Shown here piece by piece: positions 7,912 through 16,827 of a stretch of DNA of 64,000 nt. The stretch lies in contig NZ_KI421453.1 of the NCBI RefSeq assembly GCF_000472705.1, positions 310,001 to 374,000 of the forward strand, read 5' to 3'. The DNA is from Mesorhizobium erdmanii USDA 3471 (lineage in GTDB: Bacteria; Pseudomonadota; Alphaproteobacteria; Rhizobiales; Rhizobiaceae). Every line of letters begins with the position of its first letter. Positions within the stretch are counted from its first letter, which is position 1. The notes below the pieces were generated by a model, which was not told where the DNA came from, did no database searches, and saw only the letters and a program-made list of their open reading frames with translations. The position numbers and the translations under genes were made by a program.

Positions 7912-8850
7912 ATGACGCAAACGCGTGCCGAACGACAGCGCTTCTCGATCGGCTATCATCTGAACAGCTGGGATCTGACTGGCCTGCCGCTGAGGCCAGC
8001 CATCAAGTTCCTCGCCGAGCAGGGTTTCGGCTGGTTCGAGATCCTCGCCTTCACCAGCCTGTCGGACCAGTATGCCCGCAAATACATGCAGCTGGGCAAC
8101 CAGCCGCCGATGGGGGTCACCACCGACACCGACATCCTGCGGCGCTACGCACTGCTTTCTGAAGGCCAGAGCGAGCATGGCATCAAGCTCTCCTCGTTCT
8201 ACGTCAATGCGATCTTCACCAACCCCGTCGCCTGGGCCTACGAACGCGACGTGCTGGTGGCGCTGACCAGGATGCTGAAGGGTTTTGGGTCGCCTGTGCT
8301 GGTTCTCGGCGGCGGTCCCTCGGAAGCGATTGCCGGTGCCCACACCGCCGACGACTACCGCGCCTTTTGCCGGGCCCTGGAGGACATCGGCCGGCGGACA
8401 AAGGACCTCGGCATCGAGACCGTCTATCACCCGCATCTCGACACTTTCATCGAGCGCCGCGACCAGCTCGACCGCATGATGGATGAGCTCGATACCGATC
8501 TCGCCGGCCTCTGCATCGACCCGGCGCATCTTGCCCACACCAACTCCGATCCGGTCGACGCGGTCCGGACCTACATGTCGGCCGTGCGTTACATGCATTT
8601 CAAGGACACCAGGGTGGACCCTGGCTTGAAGGGCTATGACCGCTACGGTGCGTTCTGCGAACTCGGCGCCGGCGTCGTCGATCTTGCCGGCATCGTCGAC
8701 GTGCTGCTGGAGGCAGATTACGACGGTCTCGCCATCATCGAGTTGGACGCGTCGAAGAAGACGGCGGAACAAAGCACGCTGGAAAGCATCGCCTATGTCA
8801 GGGACACGCTCGGACTGGTGCTGACGCCACCAAACGCCAAGGCCGCATGA
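7912..8850 (+). CDS. Sugar phosphate isomerase/epimerase family protein (xylose isomerase-like TIM barrel)
   Basis: 312 residues of the AP-endonuclease-2/xylose-isomerase-like fold. Metal-site features include YHPHLDTFIE, CIDPAHLAH, MHFKDTR and a late Glu in AIIELDAS. Close families include inosose dehydratase (IolE) and 3-keto sugar epimerases. With a Gfo/Idh/MocA dehydrogenase in the same operon it could act on a keto sugar or inosose. Start ATG 7912 follows CCGGAGAG. It overlaps the next gene by ATGA. Specific reaction not determinable. Confidence 0.85.
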   Translation: MTQTRAERQRFSIGYHLNSWDLTGLPLRPAIKFLAEQGFGWFEILAFTSLSDQYARKYMQLGNQPPMGVTTDTDILRRYALLSEGQSEHGIKLSSFYVNAIFTNPVAWAYERDVLVALTRMLKGFGSPVLVLGGGPSEAIAGAHTADDYRAFCRALEDIGRRTKDLGIETVYHPHLDTFIERRDQLDRMMDELDTDLAGLCIDPAHLAHTNSDPVDAVRTYMSAVRYMHFKDTRVDPGLKGYDRYGAFCELGAGVVDLAGIVDVLLEADYDGLAIIELDASKKTAEQSTLESIAYVRDTLGLVLTPPNAKAA

Positions 8851-9779
8851 CCACGCGATCGCAAAAGGCCGCTGCTTCTGGCCGTTCCGACCCTTGGCGC
8901 TTTCTTGCCGGGGACGGAGCGGTGGCCTTCTTGATGATCCTGCCCGCCGCGATCCTGTTTTGCCTTTTCTACCTCTGGCCCTTCGTCAATGGCTTCTGGC
9001 TCAGCCTGCACAATTGGGACGGGTTTTCCGACCCGACCTGGGCGGGCCTTTCCAACTACCAGCGCCTCTTGCACGACCGCATCTTCCTTGGCGCGCTGCG
9101 CAACAATCTGATCTTCGTCGTCGCCGTCGTCCTCCTCAAGAACGTGCTCGGCCTCGGGCTGGCGCTGCTGCTTGACCGGGCGCTGGTCGGCCGCGCTTTC
9201 TTTCGTGCCGCCGCCTTCGTTCCGGTGACGATGTCCTTCGTCGCCGTCGGGCTGCTCTGGTCCTGGATCTACAATCCGGTCTTCGGCCTGCTCAACGGCG
9301 CGCTCGATCTGTTCGGCCTCGGCGGGTTGAAACGGTCATGGCTCGGCGACGCCGACATCGCGCTCTACTCGATCATCGTCGTCGACGTCTGGAAATGGCT
9401 GGGCTTCCATGCCGTCATCTATCTCGCGGGACTGCAGACGATCCCTTCGGAACTCTATGAATCCGCCAAGATGGACGGCGCCGGCCCGCTGCAGCGCTTC
9501 CGGCACATCACCGTGCCGATGATGATGCCGATCATCTTCATCAACACCATTCTCGGTCTGTCCGGCGCCTTCGTGCGCAACTTCGACATCGTCTATGTGC
9601 TGACCAAGGGCGGCCCCAACCATGCCACCGAAGTCGTGCTCACCTACATGATGAGCAAGGCCTTCCAGGAGGGCGCCATGAGCTATGCCGCGGCGATCGG
9701 CTATGTGCTGTTCCTGATCGTCGGGCTGGCCAGCGTCGGCCTGCTCGCCTTGATGCGGCGGCAAAGGCTGGATGTCTGA
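8847..9779 (+). CDS. ABC transporter permease, carbohydrate type (MalF-like)
   Basis: 310 residues with about six hydrophobic segments. The first is LMILPAAILFCLFYLWPF, the classic start of MalF/UgpA-type subunits. The EAA loop is ELYESAKMDGAGPLQRFRHI followed by TVPMM. It overlaps the isomerase gene by four bases and the second permease gene by one base, so the three are translationally coupled. It pairs with the next permease in the inner membrane. No ATPase gene is in the operon. Confidence 0.93.
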   Translation: MTTRSQKAAASGRSDPWRFLAGDGAVAFLMILPAAILFCLFYLWPFVNGFWLSLHNWDGFSDPTWAGLSNYQRLLHDRIFLGALRNNLIFVVAVVLLKNVLGLGLALLLDRALVGRAFFRAAAFVPVTMSFVAVGLLWSWIYNPVFGLLNGALDLFGLGGLKRSWLGDADIALYSIIVVDVWKWLGFHAVIYLAGLQTIPSELYESAKMDGAGPLQRFRHITVPMMMPIIFINTILGLSGAFVRNFDIVYVLTKGGPNHATEVVLTYMMSKAFQEGAMSYAAAIGYVLFLIVGLASVGLLALMRRQRLDV

Positions 9780-10672
9780 TGAGCGGAGCAGCCGAGCCTG
9801 TGCTTTCCCATGATGCCGGCGCGGCCCGCCGCCCCCGGCGCCTCGGCGCACGCGGGCTGCTCGAAGTCGCGGGCATCTACGCGGCGCTAGCTCTCGTGCT
9901 CATCGAGACACTTTATCCCCTGCTTTGGGTGCTGTTCGGTTCGCTCAAGACCAAGGAGGAGATGCTGAGCAACATCTGGGGCCCGCCGTCGAGCTTGGTG
10001 TTGCAGAACTATGCCGATGCCTGGCGCATCGCCGGCATGGGATCGCGCATCGTCAGCAGCGTGCTGGTCACCGGTTCGGCCTTGGTCATCCTTGTCGTCG
10101 TGGCAACGCCCTGCGCCTATGCGCTGGCGCGGCTGCGGTTTCCCGGACGCGGCCTGGTGCTGGCAGTGGCGGTGGCGGCCATGCTGGTGCCGCCGCAGGT
10201 GATGGCGATCCCGCTGTTCATGGTGGCGCGCGACCTTGGCCTGATCAACAACCGGCTCGGCGTCGCCTTCGTCTATGCGGCTACGTCGCTGCCGCTGTCG
10301 GTCTTCATCCTGCGCAGCTTCTTCGTCACGCTGCCGGCCGATCTCGAGGATGCCGCGCGCGTCGACGGGGCGAGCCGGCTCGAGATCCTGATCCACATCA
10401 TGCTGCCGCTGGTGCGGCCGGGCGTCGCGCTGATCCTGATCTTCGGCTTCATCGAGATCTGGAACGATTTCTTCCTCGCCTTCCTGCTGCTGCGCGACCC
10501 GTCGGTGCAAACCATCCCGCTCGGGCTGGTCTCCTTCTTCCAGCAATACGATTCGCTCTGGACCCTCTATTTCGCCGCGTTGACGATCACGACACTGCCG
10601 GTGATCGTCGTCTTCCTCGCCATGCAACGGCAGTTCATCGCCGGCCTGACAGCCGGCGCGGTGAAGGGTTGA
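9779..10672 (+). CDS. ABC transporter permease, carbohydrate type (MalG-like)
   Basis: 297 residues. Six membrane segments and the EAA loop DLEDAARVDGASRLEILIHI followed by MLPLVRPG are visible. The N-terminal pattern TLYPLLWVLFGSLKTKEEM and the tail RQFIAGLTAGAVKG are typical of the MalG/UgpE class. The ATG at 9779 overlaps the previous stop (TGATG). It forms the heteromeric channel with the gene before it. The Gfo/Idh/MocA gene follows after one base. Confidence 0.93.
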   Translation: MSGAAEPVLSHDAGAARRPRRLGARGLLEVAGIYAALALVLIETLYPLLWVLFGSLKTKEEMLSNIWGPPSSLVLQNYADAWRIAGMGSRIVSSVLVTGSALVILVVVATPCAYALARLRFPGRGLVLAVAVAAMLVPPQVMAIPLFMVARDLGLINNRLGVAFVYAATSLPLSVFILRSFFVTLPADLEDAARVDGASRLEILIHIMLPLVRPGVALILIFGFIEIWNDFFLAFLLLRDPSVQTIPLGLVSFFQQYDSLWTLYFAALTITTLPVIVVFLAMQRQFIAGLTAGAVKG

Positions 10673-10673
10673 C

Positions 10674-11744
10674 ATGCAGGATCGCATTATTGGCGTTGGC
10701 GTCATCGGCTGCGGGGAGATCGCCCAGCTGATGCATTTGCCGTATCTCATGGAATTGCCGGCGTTTCGCATCGCCGCCCTGTGTGACATCTCGCCTGGCA
10801 CCGTCGACGCGGTCGGCGAGCAATACGGTGTCGCGGCCCGCTATACGGATCATCGCGCGCTGCTCGCCGATCCTGATGTCGATGCGGTGGTGATCTGCAC
10901 CTACGATCATGGCGAAATGGTCGCCGACGCGATCCGTGCCGGCAAGCACCTGATCGTCGAGAAGCCGCTGTCGTTTACGCCCGAAGAGGCACGGCCTCTG
11001 GTCGAACAGGCGGAGCGGAGCGGCCTCGTCGCCCTTGTCGGCTACATGAAATTCTACGATCCCGGCTACGAGACCGGGCTGGAACGCATTGCCGCGATCG
11101 GCCGGCCGAAGTCGATCCATGTCCATGATTTCGCCGGCCGCTTCGACCGCTACGGCAAGCTCTACACGCAGACCCGCATCGCCGACGTGCCGGCCGAGAT
11201 GCTTGCGGCGGGACGCGAAGCGGTCGCCCGGCGCGTCGAGGCGGCACTCGGAGGCGATCATGCCGGCTATCGCGACCTCTATCTCCTGCTGCTCGGTCTC
11301 AGCAGCCATGACCTTGCGGTCATGCGTGGCGCCTTCGGCACGCCGGACCGCATCGTCCATGCGCAGCAGACCGGTCCCAACCAGTTGCTGGCCGTGCTCG
11401 ACTATGGCGGCGTTCCTTGCCTCTTCGACATGGCGCTCGCCCAGTATGAATGGTGGGACGAGTGGATCCACGTGCATGGCGAGCGCGACGAGGTGCGAAT
11501 CGAATTCCAGAACCCCTATTTCCGCAACGCCTCAGCAATCGTGCGCCTGCGCGAGGCGGTGGGCGAAGCCGCCTCCGAGCGCGTCATACCGGGAATCTCC
11601 GACACCTCGTTCCGCCGCGAATGGCAGCATTTCGCTGACTGCATCCTGGCCGGGGCAACACCGCGCACGCCGCTTTCAGGCGGCCTCGCCGATCTCGACC
11701 TTGCGGTCCGGATCATCCAGGCAATGCCGCCGAAGCGACTTTGA
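10674..11744 (+). CDS. Gfo/Idh/MocA family NAD(P)-dependent oxidoreductase
   Basis: 356 residues. The Rossmann start is GVGVIGCGEIAQLMHLPYL, and the family signature VEKPLSFTPEEA (EKP motif) is present. The C-terminal sheet domain contains LLLGLSSHDLAVMRGAFG. Members oxidise sugars, inositols or amino sugars at a ring carbon. It ends the five-gene sugar operon and is convergent with the SDR/epimerase pair. A repeat element separates the two. Substrate is probably the same as that of the transporter. Confidence 0.88.
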   Translation: MQDRIIGVGVIGCGEIAQLMHLPYLMELPAFRIAALCDISPGTVDAVGEQYGVAARYTDHRALLADPDVDAVVICTYDHGEMVADAIRAGKHLIVEKPLSFTPEEARPLVEQAERSGLVALVGYMKFYDPGYETGLERIAAIGRPKSIHVHDFAGRFDRYGKLYTQTRIADVPAEMLAAGREAVARRVEAALGGDHAGYRDLYLLLLGLSSHDLAVMRGAFGTPDRIVHAQQTGPNQLLAVLDYGGVPCLFDMALAQYEWWDEWIHVHGERDEVRIEFQNPYFRNASAIVRLREAVGEAASERVIPGISDTSFRREWQHFADCILAGATPRTPLSGGLADLDLAVRIIQAMPPKRL

Positions 11745-11784
11745 GACGCAAGCCAGGACGAGAGATCGAGGTCTAGATCTTCTG

Positions 11785-11838
11785 TTTGACGCAATTCCAG
11801 ACGGAAAACCGTTCCACACTTTTCCTGGAATTGCTCTA
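11785..11838. repeat. Rhizobial palindromic intergenic repeat, copy 1
   Basis: A roughly 53-bp element between convergent genes. The outer arms CAATTCCAG and CTGGAATTG are perfect complements, and an inner ACGG-AAAA-CCGT can form a small hairpin. A second copy at 41231 shares TTTGACGCA, GGAAAACCGTT and CACACTTTTCCTGGAATTG. The last bases of the element (CTA at 11836-11838) supply the stop codon of the minus-strand SDR. Confidence 0.8.
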
Positions 11839-12642
11839 GCGAAATTTCGGAAACGCGTTGCCGGCCGGCGCGTTGGCCCAGCTCTGCAAGGTCTGGCCGC
11901 CGTCGATCAGCCAGTCGACGCCGGTGACGTGCCTCGCCTCGTCGGAGGCGAGAAAGGCAACGGCGGCCGCGACATCGTCCGGCTGGCCGATGCGGCGCAA
12001 CGGGATCCGGTCGGCGAAGTGCTGGACGCTGCTCTTGAAATCGCCGTCGCCGGAAGCCGGTACGCCGAGCGTCGTCTCGATCACGCCGGGGCAGATGGCG
12101 TTGACCCGTATGCCGTAGGGCGCGGCATCGAGTGCGGCGACCCGCGTCAGCCCGACCACGCCATGCTTCGACGCGACATAGCCGGCGCCGCCGGCAAGCA
12201 CGTCCCAACCGGCCATGGACGATCCCATATTGACGATCGAGCCACCGGCCCCGGCCTTGATCATCGCCCGAAGCGACGCCTGCAGGACGAGGAAGATGCC
12301 GCGCAGATTGATGCGGATTATGGTGTCCCAGTCCGCGACCGGCAATTCATGAACCGGGGCGACCGCACCCGAAATGCCGGCATTGTTGAACACCACATCG
12401 AGCCCGCCGAGCTTCGCGAGCGCCCCTTCGACGGCGCCTCGCACCTGGCCTTCGTCGGTGACGTCGGCTTCAATGGCGATGGCGTCCTCGCCGAGCGAGC
12501 GAGCCAATTCCCGCGCGGCCACGCCATCGCGGTCGACGATCGCCACCTTGGCACCTTCGTCGAGGAAACGCCGGACGGCGGCACCGCCAATGGCGCCAGC
12601 GCCACCGGTGACAAGGACCCTCTTCTGGTCGAACCTTTTCAT
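11836..12642 (-). CDS. Short-chain dehydrogenase/reductase
   Basis: 268 residues. Motifs: VLVTGGAGAIGG (cofactor), NNAG, a serine segment (MGSSMAG), YVASK and the end WLIDGGQTLQSW. The start ATG at 12640-12642 overlaps the stop of the epimerase gene by ATGA, so the two are translationally coupled. An open reading frame continues upstream but would cover the epimerase gene in another frame. It probably works with the epimerase on a sugar or sugar acid imported by the facing ABC operon, since both units carry the same promoter motif. Confidence 0.9.
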   Translation of the reverse strand: MKRFDQKRVLVTGGAGAIGGAAVRRFLDEGAKVAIVDRDGVAARELARSLGEDAIAIEADVTDEGQVRGAVEGALAKLGGLDVVFNNAGISGAVAPVHELPVADWDTIIRINLRGIFLVLQASLRAMIKAGAGGSIVNMGSSMAGWDVLAGGAGYVASKHGVVGLTRVAALDAAPYGIRVNAICPGVIETTLGVPASGDGDFKSSVQHFADRIPLRRIGQPDDVAAAVAFLASDEARHVTGVDWLIDGGQTLQSWANAPAGNAFPKFR

Positions 12643-13493
12643 CCCTCGGTCTCCGGTTTTTGATAGGCACGCCATGAATGCTCCGGCGCGAAGCCGATGG
12701 TTTCGCGCGCATGGGCCGTATCGAGCACGGAGCCGAAACCGGCGATCGGCCGCGACAGGGCGACGCCTGGATAGACCCGACGCATGAGCGCTTCGGTCTC
12801 CTCCTCCATGAAAGTGTCGGCGGCGCTGAGCAGGACGCGCAGATGGCCCTCGCCTCGCCATTCGAGCGCCCGCAGGAAACCTTGCCCGGCATCGCGCGCG
12901 TCGAGATAGGCCCATAGGTCGCGGGCACTGTCGGCGGTGGCGCGGCGCGGACCGACGCCGGCAAAGAAGGTTTGCGGGGTCTGGATCCATGGCATGCGGA
13001 TGCTGACCGCCGAAAAGGCGCCGCGGCGCACCGCCGCGTCGACGATTTCCTCGCCCAGCCATTTGGACAGGCCGTACGGATCCTGCGCGCCGACTGGGTG
13101 GTTCATGTCGACCGGCAGATAGGGCGGAACGACAGCCTTCTCGAAGAACGGGTAGCCGAAGACGCTGAAGGACGAGGCATAAACGAAGCGCTTGATGCCG
13201 GCCATGGCGGCGGCCTCGACGACATTGTAGGCGGTGGCGACATTGGTCCTGAACACCTCGCCGCCGGCCCGCCCGGTCGGGCGCGGAATCGCCGCGACAT
13301 GCACGACGGCATCGCAATCGCGCACCAGCTGCAGGGTCGATCCCAGATCCGCCAGGTCGGCGGTGGCGTGCGGCCATGCACCCCCTAGCGGCGCCACGGT
13401 ATCGATGCCCAGCACATCATGGCCGGCGGCAAGCAAGGCCTCCGCCACATGGCGGCCTAGCAGGCCACTGGCACCGGTGACGATCGTCCTCAT
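12639..13493 (-). CDS. NAD-dependent epimerase/dehydratase family protein
   Basis: 284 residues of the extended SDR type. GASGLLGRHVAEALLAAGH is the cofactor motif, and the catalytic segment is SSFSVFGYP followed by DPYGLSKWLGE (YxxxK). It resembles uronate dehydrogenases and UDP-sugar epimerases in style, but neither can be chosen from sequence alone. The start ATG (13491-13493) has GAGGG upstream. A possible 18-codon leader reading frame begins within motif site B and its TGA overlaps this ATG. First gene of a two-gene operon. Confidence 0.87.
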   Translation of the reverse strand: MRTIVTGASGLLGRHVAEALLAAGHDVLGIDTVAPLGGAWPHATADLADLGSTLQLVRDCDAVVHVAAIPRPTGRAGGEVFRTNVATAYNVVEAAAMAGIKRFVYASSFSVFGYPFFEKAVVPPYLPVDMNHPVGAQDPYGLSKWLGEEIVDAAVRRGAFSAVSIRMPWIQTPQTFFAGVGPRRATADSARDLWAYLDARDAGQGFLRALEWRGEGHLRVLLSAADTFMEEETEALMRRVYPGVALSRPIAGFGSVLDTAHARETIGFAPEHSWRAYQKPETEG

Positions 13494-13532
13494 ATCATGG
13501 CCCTCGGCACGGCAAGCCCGGCGGCTTGAATA

Positions 13533-13580
13533 TCATTGATGGTCATACAAATCGAGCACATGGTTGCCATTCCTTGTCAA
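13533..13580 (-). promoter_or_regulatory. Promoter/operator of the epimerase-SDR operon (motif site B)
   Basis: On the minus strand TTGACA (13575-13580) is followed 24 bases later by TTGTATGACCATCAATGA (13533-13550), a variant of the 18-bp motif at 6400 and 17566. In the other orientation the core TGGTCATACAA matches the general FadR-type GntR pattern TNGTNNNACNA. The likely role is an operator over the transcription start. Alternatively it is the start of an 18-codon leader peptide coupled to the epimerase. Confidence 0.5.
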
Positions 13581-13666
13581 GGCCATTTCGCGCTGGACAA
13601 ATAGCGCATACGCTCGTGCGAGCGGCGTACGCAAGGCTGGTGGCCAGAGCTTTGCGTCGAACGGGA

Positions 13667-13709
13667 TTGACTTGGCATCCGCCAGGGTTTTTTGTATGAG
13701 CATCAACGA
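13667..13709 (+). promoter_or_regulatory. Promoter/operator of the isochorismatase-MarR-amidohydrolase unit (motif site C)
   Basis: TTGACT (13667-13672) precedes TTGTATGAGCATCAACGA (13692-13709) by 19 bases, the same layout as sites A, B and D. The motif contains an ATG (13696) in frame with the hydrolase. The better ribosome site AAAGGAG serves the ATG at 13729, so the motif is more likely a control site. Confidence 0.5.
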
Positions 13710-13728
13710 TCGACCAAAGGAGTCCGCC

Positions 13729-14373
13729 ATGGCCGTGGATGTTTTTTCCTCACATCGGCACGACGACGCGGTGCACCTTGATCCGCAACGCGCGGCCATT
13801 ATCGTCATCGACATGGTGAACGAGTTCTGCAAACCGGGCGGGGCGATGGTCCTGCCCGGATACGAGACGCTGGTCGGCCCGCAACTGGCCGTCATCGAGG
13901 CGGCGCGCGCGAGCGGCGTGCCGGTGATCTGGGTTCACGACGCGCACAGGCCGGGCATGCGCCGCGAGCGCGAATGGGTCAAGCGCACACCGCATTGCGT
14001 GGAGGGCAGCTGGGGACCCGAAATCATCGAGGATCTCGGCGCCCGCGACGACGAGATCCATGTCATCAAGCGGCGCTACTCGGCCTTCTTTCAGACCGAC
14101 CTCGATTTGACGCTCAAGGACATGCAGATCGACCAACTGGTCATCTTCGGCGTGGTCACCAACATCTGCGTGCGATCGACCGTCCACGACGCCTTCTTCC
14201 AGGGCTATGAAGTGGTGGTACCGAGCGACTGCTGCGCGGCGACGGGACCGCGCGAGCAGGAAAGCTCGCTCTACGATATAGCGACGCATTTCGGCGTGGT
14301 CAGCGATTCGGCTGATGTCGTCGCGGCGCTGCGCGATGGGACGTCGCTGCAACCGACCGAAGTCGCGGCTTGA
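13729..14373 (+). CDS. Isochorismatase-fold cysteine hydrolase (biuret/carbamoylsarcosine amidase-like)
   Basis: 214 residues. The catalytic triad of the family is visible: Asp in IVIDMVNEF, Lys in IHVIKRRYSAFFQTDL and Cys in TNICVRSTVHDAFF. This subfamily hydrolyses small amides such as biuret, N-carbamoylsarcosine or maleamate. Start ATG 13729 is backed by AAAGGAG; an in-frame ATG at 13696 would add 11 residues. It is followed by a MarR gene and an enamidase-like amidohydrolase, which points to degradation of a nitrogen heterocycle or amide. Confidence 0.87.
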   Translation: MAVDVFSSHRHDDAVHLDPQRAAIIVIDMVNEFCKPGGAMVLPGYETLVGPQLAVIEAARASGVPVIWVHDAHRPGMRREREWVKRTPHCVEGSWGPEIIEDLGARDDEIHVIKRRYSAFFQTDLDLTLKDMQIDQLVIFGVVTNICVRSTVHDAFFQGYEVVVPSDCCAATGPREQESSLYDIATHFGVVSDSADVVAALRDGTSLQPTEVAA

Positions 14374-14419
14374 ACGATCCAGAGCCAGCGGCATCCGAGA
14401 CAGGCAACAGGAGTCCGGT

Positions 14420-14968
14420 TTGACGACCGAAAAAAGATCCGAGAAAAGCGCGATGCCGAAGCGGCAAGGCGGCAAGGTGGAACCCCTGACTCGCGAGCAG
14501 GTGCTGGAGCGATACGCCGAGACCGGCTACGCTTTGGACGAGCACCCGGCCCACGTCATCCGCAAGGCGCATCAGCGCGCGACGCTGCGTTTCCAGCAGG
14601 TCATGGCTGGCGAAGACCTTTCGCCGACCCAGTTCGCGGCCCTTGCCACCATCCTCAAACATGGCGAGGTCTCGCAGAACCATCTCGGCCGGCTGACGGC
14701 GATGGACCCATCGACCATCAGCATCGTCATGCGCAAATTGCTCAAACACGATCTGATCACACGCAGCGCTTCCGACACCGACCAGCGCCTGTCGATGATC
14801 GCGCTGACCGAGAAAGGAACCGAATACACGCTCGAGCGGCTCGCACGCAGCGTCGAGGTCGGACGCCGTTTCCTGTCGCCGCTTTCACCCGCCGAGCAGG
14901 CAACGCTGCTTCGCCTGCTCAAGCGCATCAATGACGACGATCCATCGAATGGCGACGGCGGCAAGTAA
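14420..14968 (+). CDS. MarR-family transcriptional regulator
   Basis: 182 residues from TTG 14420, chosen because CAGGAG lies about 7 bases upstream; ATG 14453 is the alternative. The winged helix is clear: SQNHLGRLTAMDPSTISIVM followed by the wing TRSASDTDQRLSMIALTEKG. MarR proteins bind short palindromes and usually respond to a substrate of the adjacent pathway. It lies between two hydrolases of the same unit and is the only full regulator near the four copies of the 18-bp motif, so it is a candidate for that regulon. Confidence 0.9.
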   Translation: MTTEKRSEKSAMPKRQGGKVEPLTREQVLERYAETGYALDEHPAHVIRKAHQRATLRFQQVMAGEDLSPTQFAALATILKHGEVSQNHLGRLTAMDPSTISIVMRKLLKHDLITRSASDTDQRLSMIALTEKGTEYTLERLARSVEVGRRFLSPLSPAEQATLLRLLKRINDDDPSNGDGGK

Positions 14969-15010
14969 GTCGCGTCCAGACCTTTCCCATACCAGTAGAA
15001 GTGAGATCCG

Positions 15011-16204
15011 ATGTCGTCCGACCCCAAGTCGTCTGCCAACTCGCTCGTCGTCCGCAATATCGGCCTGCTGCTGAGCGGTGACCTCGGCCAGCCGATCCTC
15101 GATGCCGACACCATCACCGTTACCGACGGGCGCATATCATCCATTGGCAAGGCCGGCGCCGTCGACAGCGGCAATGCGACGACGATCATCGATGCGATGG
15201 GCTGCGCGGTGGCGCCGGGTCTTATCGACAACCATGTCCATCCGGTGGCCGGCGACTGGACGCCGCGGCAAAACCAGATCGGCTGGATGGATTCCACCGT
15301 GCATGGCGGCGTCACTTCAATCATTTCGGCGGGAGAGGTCCACACGCCTGGCCGCCCGCGCGACCTGATCGGGCTGAAGGCGCTGGCGATCGCGGCGCAG
15401 CGGACCTTTTCCAACTTCCGCCCCAACGGCATGAAGATCCTGGCCGGCGCCCCCATCCTGGAACACGGCCTGGTCGAGGAAGATTTCCGGTACCTCGCCG
15501 AAGCCGGCGTGACGCTTGTCGGCGAGGTCGGGCTTGGCGGTGTCAAGGATGGTCCGACCGGCCGCCAGATGATCGCCTGGGCACGCAAATACGGCATGAC
15601 CTCGATGACCCATACCGGCGGCCCTTCCCTGCCCGGCTCCGGCCGCATCGGCGCCGATGTCGTGCTGGAGGTCGACGCCGACATCGTCGCCCACGTCAAT
15701 GGCGGACCGACGGCGCTGCCCGAGGCCGAAATCCGGCGGATCTGCGAAAGCGGCTCGCGCGCGCTGGAAATCGTTCACAACGGCAATCTGCGCACCGGCC
15801 TGTTCGTGCTCGACCTAGCCAGGCAGCGCGGCGAACTTTCGCGCGTCATCCTCGGCACCGACAGCCCGGCCGGATCCGGCGTTCAGCCGCTCGGCATCCT
15901 GCGGACCCTGACCATGCTGGCGTCGCTGGGCGGCATCGCGCCGGAAGTGGCGTTCTGTCTCGCCAGCGGCAACACGGCGCGCGTGCGTGGGCTGGCTGAC
16001 CGCGGCATCATCGAAGTTGGCCGTGCCGCCGACCTGATCTTCATCGATCAGGCGATCGGCGGCGCCGGTGACGGGCTGCTCGACAGCGTGGCGCTCGGCA
16101 ATCTGCCGGGCATCGGCATGGTCGTCATCGACGGCGAGGTGCGGACCGGCCGAAGCCGCAACACGCCGCCGGCGATGCGGGTGCCGGAAGTCAAGGCGGC
16201 GTAG
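15011..16204 (+). CDS. Amidohydrolase family protein, enamidase-like
   Basis: 397 residues. The metal-binding motif HxH appears as IDNHVHPVAGDW. The TIM-barrel strands follow, with GEVGLGG, THTGGP, VAHVNGG and the late Asp in LGTDSPAG. The family resemblance is to enamidase of anaerobic nicotinate fermentation, which opens a tetrahydronicotinate ring. The end AADLIFIDQA is typical of the composite beta domain. It follows the MarR gene by 42 bases and probably acts on a cyclic enamide or lactam. Enamidase-like is a family call, not a proven substrate. Confidence 0.82.
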   Translation: MSSDPKSSANSLVVRNIGLLLSGDLGQPILDADTITVTDGRISSIGKAGAVDSGNATTIIDAMGCAVAPGLIDNHVHPVAGDWTPRQNQIGWMDSTVHGGVTSIISAGEVHTPGRPRDLIGLKALAIAAQRTFSNFRPNGMKILAGAPILEHGLVEEDFRYLAEAGVTLVGEVGLGGVKDGPTGRQMIAWARKYGMTSMTHTGGPSLPGSGRIGADVVLEVDADIVAHVNGGPTALPEAEIRRICESGSRALEIVHNGNLRTGLFVLDLARQRGELSRVILGTDSPAGSGVQPLGILRTLTMLASLGGIAPEVAFCLASGNTARVRGLADRGIIEVGRAADLIFIDQAIGGAGDGLLDSVALGNLPGIGMVVIDGEVRTGRSRNTPPAMRVPEVKAA

Positions 16205-16242
16205 AGATCAAGGCTGCCTGGCGGCAGCCGCCCGCGAGCGCA

Positions 16243-16827
16243 TCAACCGACGCCGTCCTTGCCGACGATCTTGTCCTTGGTCAGCCCGCCGACGCGCGGG
16301 TGAGGCCGGCCGGAATCGGTGACGGCGATGGCGACGACGATCTCGTCGGCACGCGGGGCATCGGGGACACGGACCTCCATGCCGTCGAAATGGCTACGCA
16401 CCCGCGCCGCGTCCTTGTGGCCGAGCGGAATGTCGAGCGGCACGCCGAGGCCGCCGCGCTTCTTCGAGGAAGGAATGAGCGCCGCACCCTTGCCCAGCAC
16501 ATCGCGGAACGGCGCGCCGAGCTTCGGATGCAGGATGGCGGCGGCATGTTCAAGCTCGCCATCGGCGCCGACGGCGGCTGCCTTGCCGAAGCTCTCGACC
16601 TGATCGCCGGCAATGCCAAGCGCAGCGACGGCCCGCTTCGGCAATATGTCGCCCAGCGCTTCACCGATATCGCTCAATGCCGACAGGTCCTCGACGAACG
16701 TGCCGGCATAAGGGTTGCGGATCACCGCGATCGCCGCGGCACGCCGCGTCGGCGGGTCGACCGGGCGGCCGCCCTCCATCCGGGTTTCCTCGACGATGGT
16801 GATGATGCGGCGGATTTCCGTGCTCAT
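16243..16827 (-). CDS. PF06684 'amino acid synthesis' family protein, paralogue 2
   Basis: 194 residues. It aligns end to end with the gene upstream: RRIITIVEETRMEGG near the start, IAVIRNPYAGTFVEDL, the GKAAAVGADGELEHAA region, IPSSKK, DIPLGHKDAARVRSHFDG and RADEIVVAIAVTDSGRPHPR. Biochemical function of this Pfam family is not established to my knowledge. The start ATG (16825-16827) overlaps the stop of its partner by ATGA, so they are translationally coupled and could form a heteromer. It is convergent with the enamidase-like gene. Confidence 0.82.
   Translation of the reverse strand: MSTEIRRIITIVEETRMEGGRPVDPPTRRAAAIAVIRNPYAGTFVEDLSALSDIGEALGDILPKRAVAALGIAGDQVESFGKAAAVGADGELEHAAAILHPKLGAPFRDVLGKGAALIPSSKKRGGLGVPLDIPLGHKDAARVRSHFDGMEVRVPDAPRADEIVVAIAVTDSGRPHPRVGGLTKDKIVGKDGVG

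Noticed and set aside
11836..13377. A 513-codon minus-strand frame suggesting a fused SDR
   Set aside because: The first 245 codons overlap the epimerase gene in another frame and encode no known fold. The real SDR starts at 12642.
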